NCBI GenBank assembly: GCA_019359595.1
Contig: JAHHGZ010000004.1
Location: 124,001 to 188,000 of the forward strand
Length of the DNA stretch: 64,000 nt
Source: Cyanomargarita calcarea GSE-NOS-MK-12-04C
GTDB taxonomy: Bacteria; Cyanobacteriota; Cyanobacteriia; Cyanobacteriales; Nostocaceae
Reading direction: 5' to 3'
Part shown: positions 8,805 through 18,070 of the stretch, piece by piece
How the letters are laid out: every line of letters begins with the position of its first letter
Numbering within the stretch: the stretch's first letter is position 1
Translations under genes and position numbers: made by a program
Notes under the pieces: model-generated
Database searches by the model: none
What the model was told of the DNA's origin: nothing
What the model saw: the letters and a program-made list of their open reading frames with translations, nothing else

Positions 8805-9881
8805 TTAATGAACAGTTTGCCGGATTGATTCAGCATCAATTGGTTCCATCAGGTATACCCGCAACAGATTCCAAATTGTAGAGAGTATCAAGGGTAACTT
8901 TTGACGTAACTTGACAAAATTTGGGCGATCGCTGCTGTCGATTTCCTGCATTTTGACATTATTTTCCGAACATTTCTCTAAGCGCTGGTAAAAATCTGGG
9001 TGATTTGTATTCAAAATCAGAGGAAATGCCCGTGCTGCAGTTTCGTTAGTCTTCTCGATGACTTTGGTATTATATTCGCGTGGATCTATACCAATTGATT
9101 CATAGAAATTTGCCCGTTCAAATACTGTCAAAGTGTGAGTAGCAAATACAGTCATGAGAAAGAAACGTACCCACAAACGCGATCGCCAATTATTCCACAA
9201 TCTGGGTTGCGATCGCAGTAGGGCTTTAAAGAAATCTCCATGTCGGTTTTCATCTTGACACCAACTCTCAAACTTCCGGAACAACGGATAAATTTGGTGT
9301 TCTGGATGTGCTTCCATATGACGATAAACCAAGATGTAGCGCCAATAACCAATTTTCTCCGATAGGTAGACTGTGTAAATAATCCACTCTGGGGGGAAGA
9401 ATGTGTAGGTGCGAGTTTTGGTCAAATAGCTTAAATCTAAGGAAAGATTAAAATCCGCCATTGATTTATTCAAAAAACCCGCATGCCGTGCTTCATCCCG
9501 TGCCATAAAGGTAAAAGCGTCTGCGAGAATCGGACTCTTCTGTTTCAGCCTGCGCGATAATTCTTTAAACAGTAGAAACCCAGAAAACTCTGAGGTACAA
9601 GAACGTTCCAAAAAGTCAATAAAGGCAATACGTGTTTCCCCATCAATATGGTCCCAACACTGCTTAAACTCCTCGTCCCTGATAAAGTGATGGCGGTTAT
9701 AATCGGCTCGTAACTCCTCAACAATTGCCAGCAACTCAGAGTCATATTCCGAAATATCCATCTCGGCGATCGCATCAAAGTCGGTGGTATAAAATCGAGG
9801 TGTTAACAAGGTTTCCTGCACTGGTGCTTTCACTCCAGGCTTTAACAACTCAGGCTGTGGGGAATGATATGACTTAACCAT
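8805..9881 (-). CDS. acsF: Mg-protoporphyrin IX monomethyl ester oxidative cyclase
   Basis: This diiron enzyme forms the isocyclic ring of chlorophyll, converting Mg-protoporphyrin IX monomethyl ester to protochlorophyllide with O2. The 358-residue length is normal. The carboxylate-bridged diiron motifs are visible: EFSGFLLFKEL near 95, DEARHAGF near 129 and DENRHGDFF near 209. It is divergent from heme oxygenase and hemN, 588 bases away. Other cyanobacteria carry a second, low-oxygen-induced cyclase (ChlAII) grouped with ho2 and hemN. That grouping suggests this copy is the micro-oxic isoform, though isoform assignment needs comparison with the other genomic copy. Confidence 0.93.
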   Translation of the reverse strand: MVKSYHSPQPELLKPGVKAPVQETLLTPRFYTTDFDAIAEMDISEYDSELLAIVEELRADYNRHHFIRDEEFKQCWDHIDGETRIAFIDFLERSCTSEFSGFLLFKELSRRLKQKSPILADAFTFMARDEARHAGFLNKSMADFNLSLDLSYLTKTRTYTFFPPEWIIYTVYLSEKIGYWRYILVYRHMEAHPEHQIYPLFRKFESWCQDENRHGDFFKALLRSQPRLWNNWRSRLWVRFFLMTVFATHTLTVFERANFYESIGIDPREYNTKVIEKTNETAARAFPLILNTNHPDFYQRLEKCSENNVKMQEIDSSDRPNFVKLRQKLPLILSTIWNLLRVYLMEPIDAESIRQTVH

Positions 9882-10220
9882 AAGAATCCTTTTGATTAAT
9901 TCTTCTCTTAAAAGCTATATAACCATAAGTCTTTATTAAAATCCAACAGCATTCAATTGCTAATTTAAAAGCAATATTAAAGGTTAAATATCATCAAATC
10001 TCCGTAAAATCACTATTTTTTTTGGCTATTTTAAGGAAATCGAAACCTTTTATAATACTTTTCCTATTTCAGATAGGTAAAAACCTTATTTTTAAACTTA
10101 AAATTTTTGCCTTTTAGCACAACTAAAGACTTGTGAAGAAATGCTGATGGGATTATAGTCATAAAAAGATAAATAGTTAAAATAGTGAACAGTTGCTATT
10201 GGTTTACCACAAGCCCCCAC

Positions 10221-10271
10221 ACCCAAAGAAGGGTGCGGCTATAAGAACTAAGCCCACCTGCGTGGGCTATT
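10221..10271. repeat. Two-hairpin dispersed repeat, copy A
   Basis: The sequence forms CACCC/GGGTG followed by a linker and the perfect hairpin AGCCCAC-CTGC-GTGGGCT. The 45-base segment 10227-10271 matches 29512-29556 with three differences, so the two are members of one dispersed family. Confidence 0.75.
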
Positions 10272-10345
10272 CTTCATGCAGAAATGGTATTACACTAATC
10301 GGTGTGGTCTTTCTCCTGCTTGTATTCAACTGATAACTGTTAAAT

Positions 10346-10395
10346 GGTTCTGCATTGACAGGGTAGTAATACTCATGTTGGAGTGATGCAGAACC
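10346..10395 (+). promoter_or_regulatory. Strongly structured leader element upstream of heme oxygenase
   Basis: GGTTCTGCAT (10346-10355) and ATGCAGAACC (10386-10395) form a perfect 10-base stem. The 30-base loop can itself fold either as GGGTA-GTAA-TACTC with a GNRA-type loop, or as ACTC-ATGTTG-GAGT; the two share the ACTC and are mutually exclusive. It ends 75 bases before the heme oxygenase ATG. I cannot place it in a known riboswitch family. Confidence 0.55.
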
Positions 10396-10469
10396 TCTGG
10401 AAACCTGCCTTTTCTGCGTAAATCCGGAAATTCTCTTCACCTTGCGCTATCCAGATTAAAGGACAAACA

Positions 10470-11189
10470 ATGAGTAATAATCTAGCGAGCAAGCTTCGTT
10501 CTGGGACGCAACAAGCTCACACAGCCGCAGAAAATGTGGGATTCACAAAATGTTTTCTCAAAGGGGTTGTGGATCGGGGTATTTTTGCTGAGTTTTTGTG
10601 CAACTTATACTACCTCTACAGTGCATTAGAAGCTGCAATAAAGAATCATTTAGACCATCCTGCGATCGGTGCGCTTTACTTCCCGGAACTGAATCGCAAA
10701 GCTTCTTTAGAAAAAGATATGGAATTTTATTACGGAAAGGACTGGCAAAAGCATCTGGCACCTTTAAAAGCAACCCAAACTTATATCGCTCGAATTCATC
10801 AACTCTCAGCTAATGCACCGGAGTTATTATTAGGACATACCTACACTCGCTACATGGGTGACCTTTCTGGTGGTCAAATGTTCCAAAAAATCGCTCAGTC
10901 AGCCTTGCAATTAGAAGGTTCGGAAGGCACATCTTTTTACAACTTTGAGCAAATTCCCGATAAAAAGGCGTTTAAAGATAAATATCGTCAGACATTAGAC
11001 TCACTCCCGATTGATGATGTAACCGCACTCCGTATTGTTGTAGAAGCTAATTATGCCTTTGACTTAAATATGCAGATGGCAAAAGAGTTAGATACACATT
11101 TAATCCAAGCAATCGGTCAGGAAATGTTTAATAATCTGACTCATCCTAATAATCCTGGTAGTACCGAAATGGCTACTTCACAAGGATAA
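10470..11189 (+). CDS. ho: Heme oxygenase (biliverdin-producing)
   Basis: This enzyme cleaves heme with O2 and ferredoxin to biliverdin IX-alpha, iron and CO, feeding phycobilin synthesis. The 239-residue length matches cyanobacterial HO1/HO2. The proximal histidine lies in TQQAHTAAEN (His17), and the distal-helix glycine motif GDLSGGQMF is present near 130-138. The GGACAAACA stretch before the ATG supplies a ribosome-binding site. It is followed 117 bases later by hemN on the same strand. With acsF divergent, this matches the low-oxygen acsF/ho2/hemN grouping, so the HO2 isoform is likely but not proven. Confidence 0.95.
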   Translation: MSNNLASKLRSGTQQAHTAAENVGFTKCFLKGVVDRGIFAEFLCNLYYLYSALEAAIKNHLDHPAIGALYFPELNRKASLEKDMEFYYGKDWQKHLAPLKATQTYIARIHQLSANAPELLLGHTYTRYMGDLSGGQMFQKIAQSALQLEGSEGTSFYNFEQIPDKKAFKDKYRQTLDSLPIDDVTALRIVVEANYAFDLNMQMAKELDTHLIQAIGQEMFNNLTHPNNPGSTEMATSQG

Positions 11190-11215
11190 AGTGGAAACGG
11201 ATTATGTAACGGATG

Positions 11216-11259
11216 TAACGGATAAATTTACTGTGATGGTTACTGTAAGATTATCCGTT
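11216..11259. repeat. Hairpin repeat, copy 2 of the TAACGGATAA family
   Basis: TAACGGATAA (11216-11225) pairs with TTATCCGTT (11251-11259) in the ho-hemN gap. It shares its arms with 5943-5982 and 52999-53038. Confidence 0.7.
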
Positions 11260-11306
11260 GTCAACTCTTAACGCTTCAATCTCATCCACTTTTTGGAAAC
11301 AATTCA

Positions 11307-12689
11307 ATGGTTTTTCAATTACCTGGAGTCAAATTCGATCTGGATCTCATCAAGAAGTACGATACACCGACACCGAGATATACTAGCTACCCACCCGCTA
11401 CTGAGTTAAGCGAGACATTCTCGGAGACTAACTTTAAACAAGCGATCGCCTCTTCAAATCAACGGAAAACACCGCTATCGTTGTATTTTCATATACCATT
11501 TTGTCAGAGCGCTTGTTACTTCTGCGGTTGTAATGTGGTGATTTCTAACAACAAAAATATTGCCAAACCTTACTTGGAATACTTAGCTAGAGATATCAAG
11601 CAAACCGCTAGCTTAATCGACTCGGATAGAACAGTATTGCAAATTCACTGGGGAGGTGGTACTCCTAACTACTTGAGCCAAGAGCAAGTAGGATTTTTAT
11701 GGAAAAATATCACTCGCAACTTTACCATTCATCCCGCAGCCGAAATCTCGATTGAGATTAATCCCCGGTATGTAGATAAAGACTACATTTTCTATCTTAG
11801 AGAGATTGGGTTTAATCGCATTAGTTTTGGTATCCAAGATTTCAACCGTCAAGTACAAGTTGCAGTAAATCGAGTCCAACCAGAAGAAATGCTGTTTGAT
11901 GTGATGAGTTGGATTCGAGAAGCTGAGTTTGAAAGTGTGAATGTAGACTTGATTTATGGTTTACCTCACCAAACTCTTCAGACATTTAGGGAGACGATAA
12001 AAAAGACGATTGAATTAGATCCAGACAGACTTGCTGTGTTTAATTTTGCCTATGTACCTTGGTTGAAGCCCGTACAAAACAATATATCCCAAGAGGCATT
12101 ACCCCCAGCAGCAGAAAAGTTAGAAATTCTGGAAATGACGATTGAGCAATTGACGAATAATCAGTATCAATTTATTGGGATGGATCATTTTGCCAAACCA
12201 AGCGATGAATTAGCAATAGCTCAACGGAATCGAACTCTCAAACGCAATTTTCAAGGCTATACAACCCAAGCAGAAACGGAACTTTTCGCTTTTGGTGCCA
12301 GTTCTATCAGTTGGCTAAATGATGCCTATGCTCAAAATCACAAGGAGTTGAAGAGTTACTATCAAGCAATTGATATGGGTCTTTTACCAGTTAGTAAAGG
12401 TATCAAATTGAACCAGGATGATATCATCAGGAGGGATGTGATTATGTCCATCATGTCTCACTTCCAACTAGATAAACAAGAAATTGCAGAGAAGTTTCAC
12501 ATCAGTTTTGATGGCTATTTTTCAAGAGAGCTAGAAGCGTTAAAGCTTTTAGAAGATGATGGACTGGTGAGGTTATCAAACAATGACATTAGGATCACAG
12601 ATATTGGTAGGTTGTTGGTGAGAAATATTGCGGTCATTTTCGATGCTCATAAAAGAACGCAGGAGCAAAAATTCTCCCGTGCTATTTGA
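11307..12689 (+). CDS. hemN: Oxygen-independent coproporphyrinogen III oxidase
   Basis: A radical-SAM enzyme that decarboxylates coproporphyrinogen III to protoporphyrinogen IX without O2. The 460-residue length is that of true HemN. The [4Fe-4S]-binding CX3CX2CXC motif is CQSACYFCGC (Cys66, 70, 73, 75), preceded by LYFHIPF. GGGTPNYL, EINPRYVD, RISFGIQDF and the C-terminal HemN domain (RRDVIMSIMSHFQLD onward) are all present, and HemN-specific YTTQAETELFAFGASSIS is recognisable. Placed after ho, it would sustain heme and chlorophyll synthesis when oxygen is scarce, replacing O2-dependent HemF. Confidence 0.94.
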   Translation: MVFQLPGVKFDLDLIKKYDTPTPRYTSYPPATELSETFSETNFKQAIASSNQRKTPLSLYFHIPFCQSACYFCGCNVVISNNKNIAKPYLEYLARDIKQTASLIDSDRTVLQIHWGGGTPNYLSQEQVGFLWKNITRNFTIHPAAEISIEINPRYVDKDYIFYLREIGFNRISFGIQDFNRQVQVAVNRVQPEEMLFDVMSWIREAEFESVNVDLIYGLPHQTLQTFRETIKKTIELDPDRLAVFNFAYVPWLKPVQNNISQEALPPAAEKLEILEMTIEQLTNNQYQFIGMDHFAKPSDELAIAQRNRTLKRNFQGYTTQAETELFAFGASSISWLNDAYAQNHKELKSYYQAIDMGLLPVSKGIKLNQDDIIRRDVIMSIMSHFQLDKQEIAEKFHISFDGYFSRELEALKLLEDDGLVRLSNNDIRITDIGRLLVRNIAVIFDAHKRTQEQKFSRAI

Positions 12690-12728
12690 AGGAGTACTTC
12701 ACCACACCAACTTTGATGGCTGAAAAAA

Positions 12729-12798
12729 AGCCCCCTAAATCCCCCAACTTTGGGAGACTTTGAATTTTATTCTCGAACAGTATTGGCGGTAGGGGGCT
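12729..12798. repeat. Long-loop inverted repeat, possible terminator of hemN
   Basis: AGCCCCCTA (12729-12737) and TAGGGGGCT (12790-12798) are perfect inverted copies 52 bases apart. This is a repeat style typical of Nostocales intergenic DNA. It lies between hemN and the convergent small gene and could end transcription from either side. Confidence 0.45.
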
Positions 12799-12806
12799 GA
12801 AAAGCA

Positions 12807-13124
12807 TCAGTCATGATTCCCATAAATGCTTTCACGAGTAAACGATTCTGGCGGTAAAACTGGTATTTGTTCCGCTCCTTGAGCTAAGAATTCCATGTCC
12901 GCTTCCCATTGTTGTGAGTCAAAAGTACGCTTTGTAGCAAGCTCTGCAAATGTATGTTTCTGTCCGTGTGATGTGCCAAAGATATCCCTTTCAATCAAAT
13001 CACGGATATACGCTACTCTGTCGCCTCCAAAGTGCCTTACTCGCTCATCAATCAGCCTTAGTAAAGGTTTACTTATTCCAGTAATCTCAATTTTGTTATT
13101 GTCCATGTTGTTTTTCATTTCCAT
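12807..13124 (-). CDS. Small ribbon-helix-helix-like protein, antitoxin-like
   Basis: A 105-residue protein. The N-terminal half (IEITGISKPLLRLIDERVRH, then GDRVAYIRDLIERDIF) has the short strand plus two helices expected of a CopG/VapB-type ribbon-helix-helix DNA-binding fold. The rest (FAELATKRTFDSQQWEADMEFLAQG) is the kind of acidic toxin-wrapping tail found in antitoxins. No PIN-domain or RelE toxin is adjacent, so if it is an antitoxin it is an orphan. The start could be the ATG at 13124 or a downstream ATG at 13106. Function is inferred from fold resemblance only. Confidence 0.6.
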   Translation of the reverse strand: MEMKNNMDNNKIEITGISKPLLRLIDERVRHFGGDRVAYIRDLIERDIFGTSHGQKHTFAELATKRTFDSQQWEADMEFLAQGAEQIPVLPPESFTRESIYGNHD

Positions 13125-13164
13125 ACTTAAATTATGGATCTATGTGGATGGTACTTGATTCTAA

Positions 13165-16100
13165 TTATGAATAAGTCCCCATAACTTTGAAGCTAGCTAT
13201 TTTCCAAGGTTGGATTAATAATTCCGTATTAGATACAGATTGCTCTAGTAAATCTACTGAATTAACCAAACTCAACCCCAAATCGCTCTGGAAAGACAAC
13301 TCGGCAGAAACTCCATGACATTCATAACATCTGAAAATCCACTGCTGCGGGTCATCTTCTGCTTGCTTAAACGCCATCAAGATTAAATTTTCAGCCGATA
13401 AATCTAAGAAACTGACTCTTTCAGGAGTGCCTAAAGACGCGATTAATCCCTTCTTTACTGAGTGAGTCGTGCTGACTGGATTTAATATTACTTGCAAGGG
13501 GGTGTTTAATTCATACCCGCGTCTAACTGTATGGGCTGTTTCCCAACTCCCAGCGTGGGGATACAAGGCATAGGTAAACTCATGAAAGCCTCGGTCTGCT
13601 TCTGGGTCGGGCCAGTTAGGACTGCGTAATAGAGTTAGACGTAATTGATTTGTTTGACTGTCATAACCGTATTTACAATCATTCAATAAACTTACACCGT
13701 ATTGATTGGGAAGTAAAGAATCAGTTAAATCTGCCCAACGTAATGCAGGAACTTCCCATTTTGCTTGTTCGGCTGGGGTTTGAGGTTTAGTTGGACGTTC
13801 AATTGCACCGCAGGGAATTTCATAAGTAGCAAAATCTGCTTCAATATTCAAAGGAAATGCCGCTTTCACTAACACCTGACGTTCTTGCCAATTCACAGTT
13901 GTCGCGATTTTCAACATCGGCGATCGCGCATCCAAGATATAATTGCAGCAAAACTCAGACTCGCCCAACTGCTGCACAACCCGCACGCAACTTCTGACTG
14001 TCCCAGATTCCAACCACTCTATAGATTTCAACTGCATTGGTGGTAGAGGATGCTGTGCATAATTTGGGTCGATATTCCACGCATCCCAATATTGACCGCT
14101 ATCTTGAAAAGCTTGTAATTGATTTCCCCCTTCTTTCGCAAGCACCTCCCTACCATTAACCTTGTCAAAAACACTAGCTAAATTCCCAGTCTTCCTATCA
14201 ATAATCACCCGCAAAAATTCATTTTCTAAAATCGCATCAAACTGGCTTAAGCTATTGTCATAGGACCCATGCAAAAACTCTCTTAAACTCTCATTCCTAG
14301 CCTTGCCTTCGGCACGCTCCGCGAACGGCAACGCCAAGGGCGAATGCGTACTTCTCTTCGAGACGCTTTGCGAACGCGCCTTCGCGGTTCCATCAATCAA
14401 AATTTCCGGTGATTTCTGCATAACTCCCATATCATCTTCCTCTTTTTGAGGACAAAGCCAGAAAACCCGACAGCCCACAGAAGGAATATCCCTCGCCAAA
14501 AACAAAAGCTGCGATCCACTGTATTGTGAAGGTAAAAGCTGTCCATCAAAGTCACAGACAGTCCAATTTAGGCGATCGCATAAATCTAGAGCCACAACCT
14601 CAGAGCGTTGCCAATTGAGAGAATTAAACACAAATATCGGCTGTGCTTCTGGGTGAGGAGGGGTTGGTAAAGTAAATTCCGATGCTAAAGCCATCAGTGA
14701 ATTCTGTAATATCTGCGTACCAATACGTTCCACCTCCTGCCATTCAGGAAGTGCATCCGTATAAACTTCAGTAATCGAAGAACCGGGAAGAATATCGTGA
14801 AACTGGTTAAATAAAACCTTTTTCCATGCCGCTTCAATTTCAGCTTTGGGATACTCTACACCACAACTAATATTAGCCAAAGCCGCAAACAATTCTGCTT
14901 CATACAGTAAACATTCAGACTTCCGATTCCAACGTTTTTGATCGCCGTGGGTAGTATAGCAACCGCGATGGAATTCTAGATAGAGTTCATCTTCCCAAGT
15001 AGGGAGGGGGGATGGGGAGAGGGAGGGAGGGGGAGAGGAGGGGGAAGAAGCAACATTTCCCCCTTGTCTCCGAATTTGCTCCAAATACTCCAGTGCGGTG
15101 GTAAATTCTAATTTAGGTAAAAAAGGCGAACTATCGAAGCGGCAGGCGGTTTCTAACATATCACGAGTGGGGCCGCCTCCGTGGTCGCCAACACCAGGTA
15201 ACCAAAGAGCCTCACTTAAACCAGTTTGAGCCTCCCATTCCAAAGCATATGCCGCCATTTTCACAGCATCAATACCTTCACCGATCAGCGCCGACATCAT
15301 GCTAAAAACTTCACTACCATCAGGCGATCGCCAGCAAAAAGTCCCATAATCAAATTTTGTAGTATCATTCCAGCGCAGCTTTTGAGTTACAAAATACTCA
15401 ACACCAGCAGAAAGAAAAAACTGCGGCAAAGTCGCACAGAAACCAAAAGTATCCGGAACCCAAACAATCGGCGAAACCTTGCCAAATTTCTCCTGAATAT
15501 AGCGCTGACCATACAACAACTGACGGACAATCGACTCACCAGCGATCAAATTCAACTCCGGTTCCACCCAAAAAGCGCCGAGAACCTCCCAACGTCCAGC
15601 AGCCACAGCAGCTTGAATTTTTGCAAACAAATCCGGACGATGTTCCTCCACCCAAGCATAAAGCGCCGGCGTCGAATGGCAAAAAATCAACTCCGGAAAA
15701 TCCTCCTGCAACTTCAAAACCGACTCAAAAGTATTCACAGCAGCCTGCCAAGTCTCACTGACCGGCCACAACCAAGCCAAATCCAAATGAGCATGACCAA
15801 CCAACTGAATTTTAGATGGGAGGTTATGAATTCTAGATTCAATTAAATTCTTCCGCAAACTTACCAGAAATCCCTCAACCTCCTCCCTTCCTTCCTTGGC
15901 GTCCTCTGCGTCTACCCAAGGGAAGGCGAAGTACCTATGGCGGTTCAATACCTCCCCCAACACCTCCAACTCATCCGGTGCAAACCTCTCCAAATACAAC
16001 AAAATCACAGCCAACTCATCAGCCACAAAACCCGGTTCCGGACACTTCACATCATTCGACTCATAGACCAAAACCGACTTCACCAACGCCCCATTATCGT

Positions 16101-16545
16101 GACCTGGACTCACCAGACGCAAAACCAGAGTAAACTCATCCCCAGGAGTCACCTCACGACTTAATAACACCCTTGGCGAACAATCAAACAAATCACCCTC
16201 AGCCACCAAATCCCCGTTAACATAAATATGAGCCAAATCAGCCCACCAAACCAACGCCAAACGCAAACACAAACCTTGCAACCCATAACCATGCAAATCC
16301 TGGGGAACCACAACCTTTTGTGTTAACCACAAAACTTTTTTTCCTCCAGCCCAAGCAATATTATCTTTCTCATTGAGATGAGCAACATTCCAAAAAGACT
16401 TGTCAGATGTCGGGACATCAGTAATATTCAAATCAGCCGATTGGCAGAACCAGTTGGATTGGACATTCACCTGAGAGCAAGAACGCAGTTTCGCAATTGC
16501 TTCCGAAATAAGTTTTGTATTTGTGGGCGATACAGGAGAGGTCAT
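13165..16545 (-). CDS. Alpha-mannosidase, glycoside hydrolase family 38
   Basis: A 1126-residue GH38 enzyme that releases alpha-linked mannose. The catalytic zinc/nucleophile signatures are visible: VGHAHLDLAWLWPVSET near 250 (HxD metal ligands) and WVPDTFGFCATLPQF near 365 (Asp nucleophile). The central domain is followed by C-terminal beta-sandwich regions (YWDAWNIDPNY, WADLTDSLLPNQYGVSLLND). It is longer than usual because of two in-frame insertions: a Pro/Ser tract near residues 500-515 from a G-rich run (15001-15044), and a dispersed palindromic repeat near residues 719-749 (14300-14390). There is no signal peptide, so it probably acts in the cytoplasm on stored or imported mannosides. 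Confidence 0.92.
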   Translation of the reverse strand: MTSPVSPTNTKLISEAIAKLRSCSQVNVQSNWFCQSADLNITDVPTSDKSFWNVAHLNEKDNIAWAGGKKVLWLTQKVVVPQDLHGYGLQGLCLRLALVWWADLAHIYVNGDLVAEGDLFDCSPRVLLSREVTPGDEFTLVLRLVSPGHDNGALVKSVLVYESNDVKCPEPGFVADELAVILLYLERFAPDELEVLGEVLNRHRYFAFPWVDAEDAKEGREEVEGFLVSLRKNLIESRIHNLPSKIQLVGHAHLDLAWLWPVSETWQAAVNTFESVLKLQEDFPELIFCHSTPALYAWVEEHRPDLFAKIQAAVAAGRWEVLGAFWVEPELNLIAGESIVRQLLYGQRYIQEKFGKVSPIVWVPDTFGFCATLPQFFLSAGVEYFVTQKLRWNDTTKFDYGTFCWRSPDGSEVFSMMSALIGEGIDAVKMAAYALEWEAQTGLSEALWLPGVGDHGGGPTRDMLETACRFDSSPFLPKLEFTTALEYLEQIRRQGGNVASSPSSPPPSLSPSPLPTWEDELYLEFHRGCYTTHGDQKRWNRKSECLLYEAELFAALANISCGVEYPKAEIEAAWKKVLFNQFHDILPGSSITEVYTDALPEWQEVERIGTQILQNSLMALASEFTLPTPPHPEAQPIFVFNSLNWQRSEVVALDLCDRLNWTVCDFDGQLLPSQYSGSQLLFLARDIPSVGCRVFWLCPQKEEDDMGVMQKSPEILIDGTAKARSQSVSKRSTHSPLALPFAERAEGKARNESLREFLHGSYDNSLSQFDAILENEFLRVIIDRKTGNLASVFDKVNGREVLAKEGGNQLQAFQDSGQYWDAWNIDPNYAQHPLPPMQLKSIEWLESGTVRSCVRVVQQLGESEFCCNYILDARSPMLKIATTVNWQERQVLVKAAFPLNIEADFATYEIPCGAIERPTKPQTPAEQAKWEVPALRWADLTDSLLPNQYGVSLLNDCKYGYDSQTNQLRLTLLRSPNWPDPEADRGFHEFTYALYPHAGSWETAHTVRRGYELNTPLQVILNPVSTTHSVKKGLIASLGTPERVSFLDLSAENLILMAFKQAEDDPQQWIFRCYECHGVSAELSFQSDLGLSLVNSVDLLEQSVSNTELLIQPWKIASFKVMGTYS
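14300..14390. repeat. Nostocales palindromic repeat inserted in frame in the mannosidase gene
   Basis: This stretch contains nested short palindromes (GCCTTCGGC, CGCTCCGCGAACG, GACGCTTTGCGAACGCGCC) of the kind scattered through Nostocales genomes. It is read as a low-complexity Arg/Ser/Ala-rich peptide (SKRSTHSPLALPFAERAEGK) with no counterpart expected in GH38 enzymes. Confidence 0.75.
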
Positions 16546-16709
16546 ATTTCGCTAATATGAGGACACTAGAGGATTTTAGATTGTGAAATCATCTAAAATG
16601 TTACAGCGTGAAAGCCAAATAGTATTACTATAAATAGAAATAGTTTGTCGTTTTTATTGTTTGGCAGGAGTCGGACGAATTACAACGCTCTCAATAAAAA
16701 TTCACTACC

Positions 16710-18035
16710 ATGCCTTCCGCTTTCTCTGGTCGTTATCAAAGCAAACTCTTTAACTTTTTTCACCAACAATCTCGACGCTTGGGTGAAAAGTTTGAACGTA
16801 CCTTCAGACATCTACAAGTAGCAAGCAGTTGGTCGTTAGAAGCACTACTTTTTCCCCTCTTTTCGTTGTTTCAAGAAGCCATTGATTCAGCCGGGAGACA
16901 ACTGCAGCCAAAAGAACAACAGTCCAGACTGCAATTAAAAGAAAATTTAACACCTCCAGCATCTGATAGCGTCATTGAGTATGTACTCAAGTCAGCAGAC
17001 AAAATTACTTATAATAAACAGCAACTTTTAGTACAGGGAATTGCCTCAGACTTACTGAATCGAAATTTAGTACTTGTCAGCACTGAAAACGAAATTTTAG
17101 AGATTCTCTCACCCCAGCAGCAGGCAAAATTACAAGACAAAATTATTGAAGAAGTTGCCAATTATTGGCGTTTTTGGCGGTTAGCTCCAGAAAAAGACGA
17201 AATAGAACTATTATCTGAAATTGACCGCTTATTGAACAAAATGAGTGGGGATAATCAAGAAAATATACTAGAGCTACCCCCAGAAAATTTCCAGGAAAAG
17301 CATGAAGGAATATTTGCATTTTTAGATTCAGCGATCGCTCTTGTTGAATCTCATGCCATACAACCAGCTACCGAAGCGACACTGACAGTACAGAAACGCA
17401 GTTCTCAGGTTATCCAACTTGTCCAAACTCAGCTAAACATACTTATCTACGGCAAACAGCAAATAGATGCGGATAAATCAGATATTCAGATTTCTGTATT
17501 GATTTCGCAAGCGCTAAATTACTTTTTTGGCACAGGCAATAAAAAACAACTCTCTGTTTCTAATTCACCGAAACCATTTATCAAAAAACCTCAGTTGTTG
17601 ACTCAGGATTTCGCAGATGTTTGGTTAAGTCCAGGTGATTTGTTTGGTGAACCCGAGACAGATATTGCCAAGTCATTACCAACTTCTTCAGAAAATTTAG
17701 TTAATAATTACCAAAACTTTTTACAACCAGGAAAACTAGGTAGTGGATTAGCTAAAAAGGGAAAAACAACCAGAAATTTAAGTGCAAAACCAAAAAAATC
17801 TGGCAAAATAAGTGCGGAAAAAACCACAAAAGCTAGTATTGCTAGATCGGGAATAGATAGTAATACTCAAATCGAAGCCAAGCCTGACTGGATAGAAACT
17901 CAAGCAACTTCGGTGGGGTATGAAAAGCATCCGCTAGAGCAAATCTTAGAATGGGTTGACCGCTTGTTATTAAAGTTAGAAGAATTATTCGTGAGAATCT
18001 TTAAATCGTTACAGCAGTTGTGGCTAGGGAAATAG
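16710..18035 (+). CDS. Conserved-type cyanobacterial protein of unknown function
   Basis: I cannot assign a function. The 441 residues comprise an N-terminal helical region (about 1-200, with FFHQQSRRLGEKFERTFRHL and WSLEALLFPLFSLFQEA), a middle stretch rich in Glu and Gln, a basic low-complexity linker (about 340-385, Lys/Ser/Thr rich, KKGKTTRNLSAKPKKSGK), and a C-terminal amphipathic hydrophobic segment (EWVDRLLLKLEELFVRIFKSLQQLWLG). That layout suggests peripheral membrane attachment. It stands alone, divergent from the mannosidase. Confidence 0.75.
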   Translation: MPSAFSGRYQSKLFNFFHQQSRRLGEKFERTFRHLQVASSWSLEALLFPLFSLFQEAIDSAGRQLQPKEQQSRLQLKENLTPPASDSVIEYVLKSADKITYNKQQLLVQGIASDLLNRNLVLVSTENEILEILSPQQQAKLQDKIIEEVANYWRFWRLAPEKDEIELLSEIDRLLNKMSGDNQENILELPPENFQEKHEGIFAFLDSAIALVESHAIQPATEATLTVQKRSSQVIQLVQTQLNILIYGKQQIDADKSDIQISVLISQALNYFFGTGNKKQLSVSNSPKPFIKKPQLLTQDFADVWLSPGDLFGEPETDIAKSLPTSSENLVNNYQNFLQPGKLGSGLAKKGKTTRNLSAKPKKSGKISAEKTTKASIARSGIDSNTQIEAKPDWIETQATSVGYEKHPLEQILEWVDRLLLKLEELFVRIFKSLQQLWLGK

Positions 18036-18070
18036 TTAGGAGTTAGGAGTTATACCAATTCTCTGTGAAG

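Larger units (their letters stand above)
9882..10469. promoter_or_regulatory. Divergent acsF / heme oxygenase regulatory region
   Basis: A 588-base gap holding both promoters. It includes an AT-rich half next to acsF, a two-hairpin dispersed repeat (10221-10271) and a structured leader for the heme oxygenase gene (10346-10395). In related cyanobacteria the low-oxygen tetrapyrrole genes are activated by the MarR-type factor ChlR; no ChlR site could be assigned here. Confidence 0.5.
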
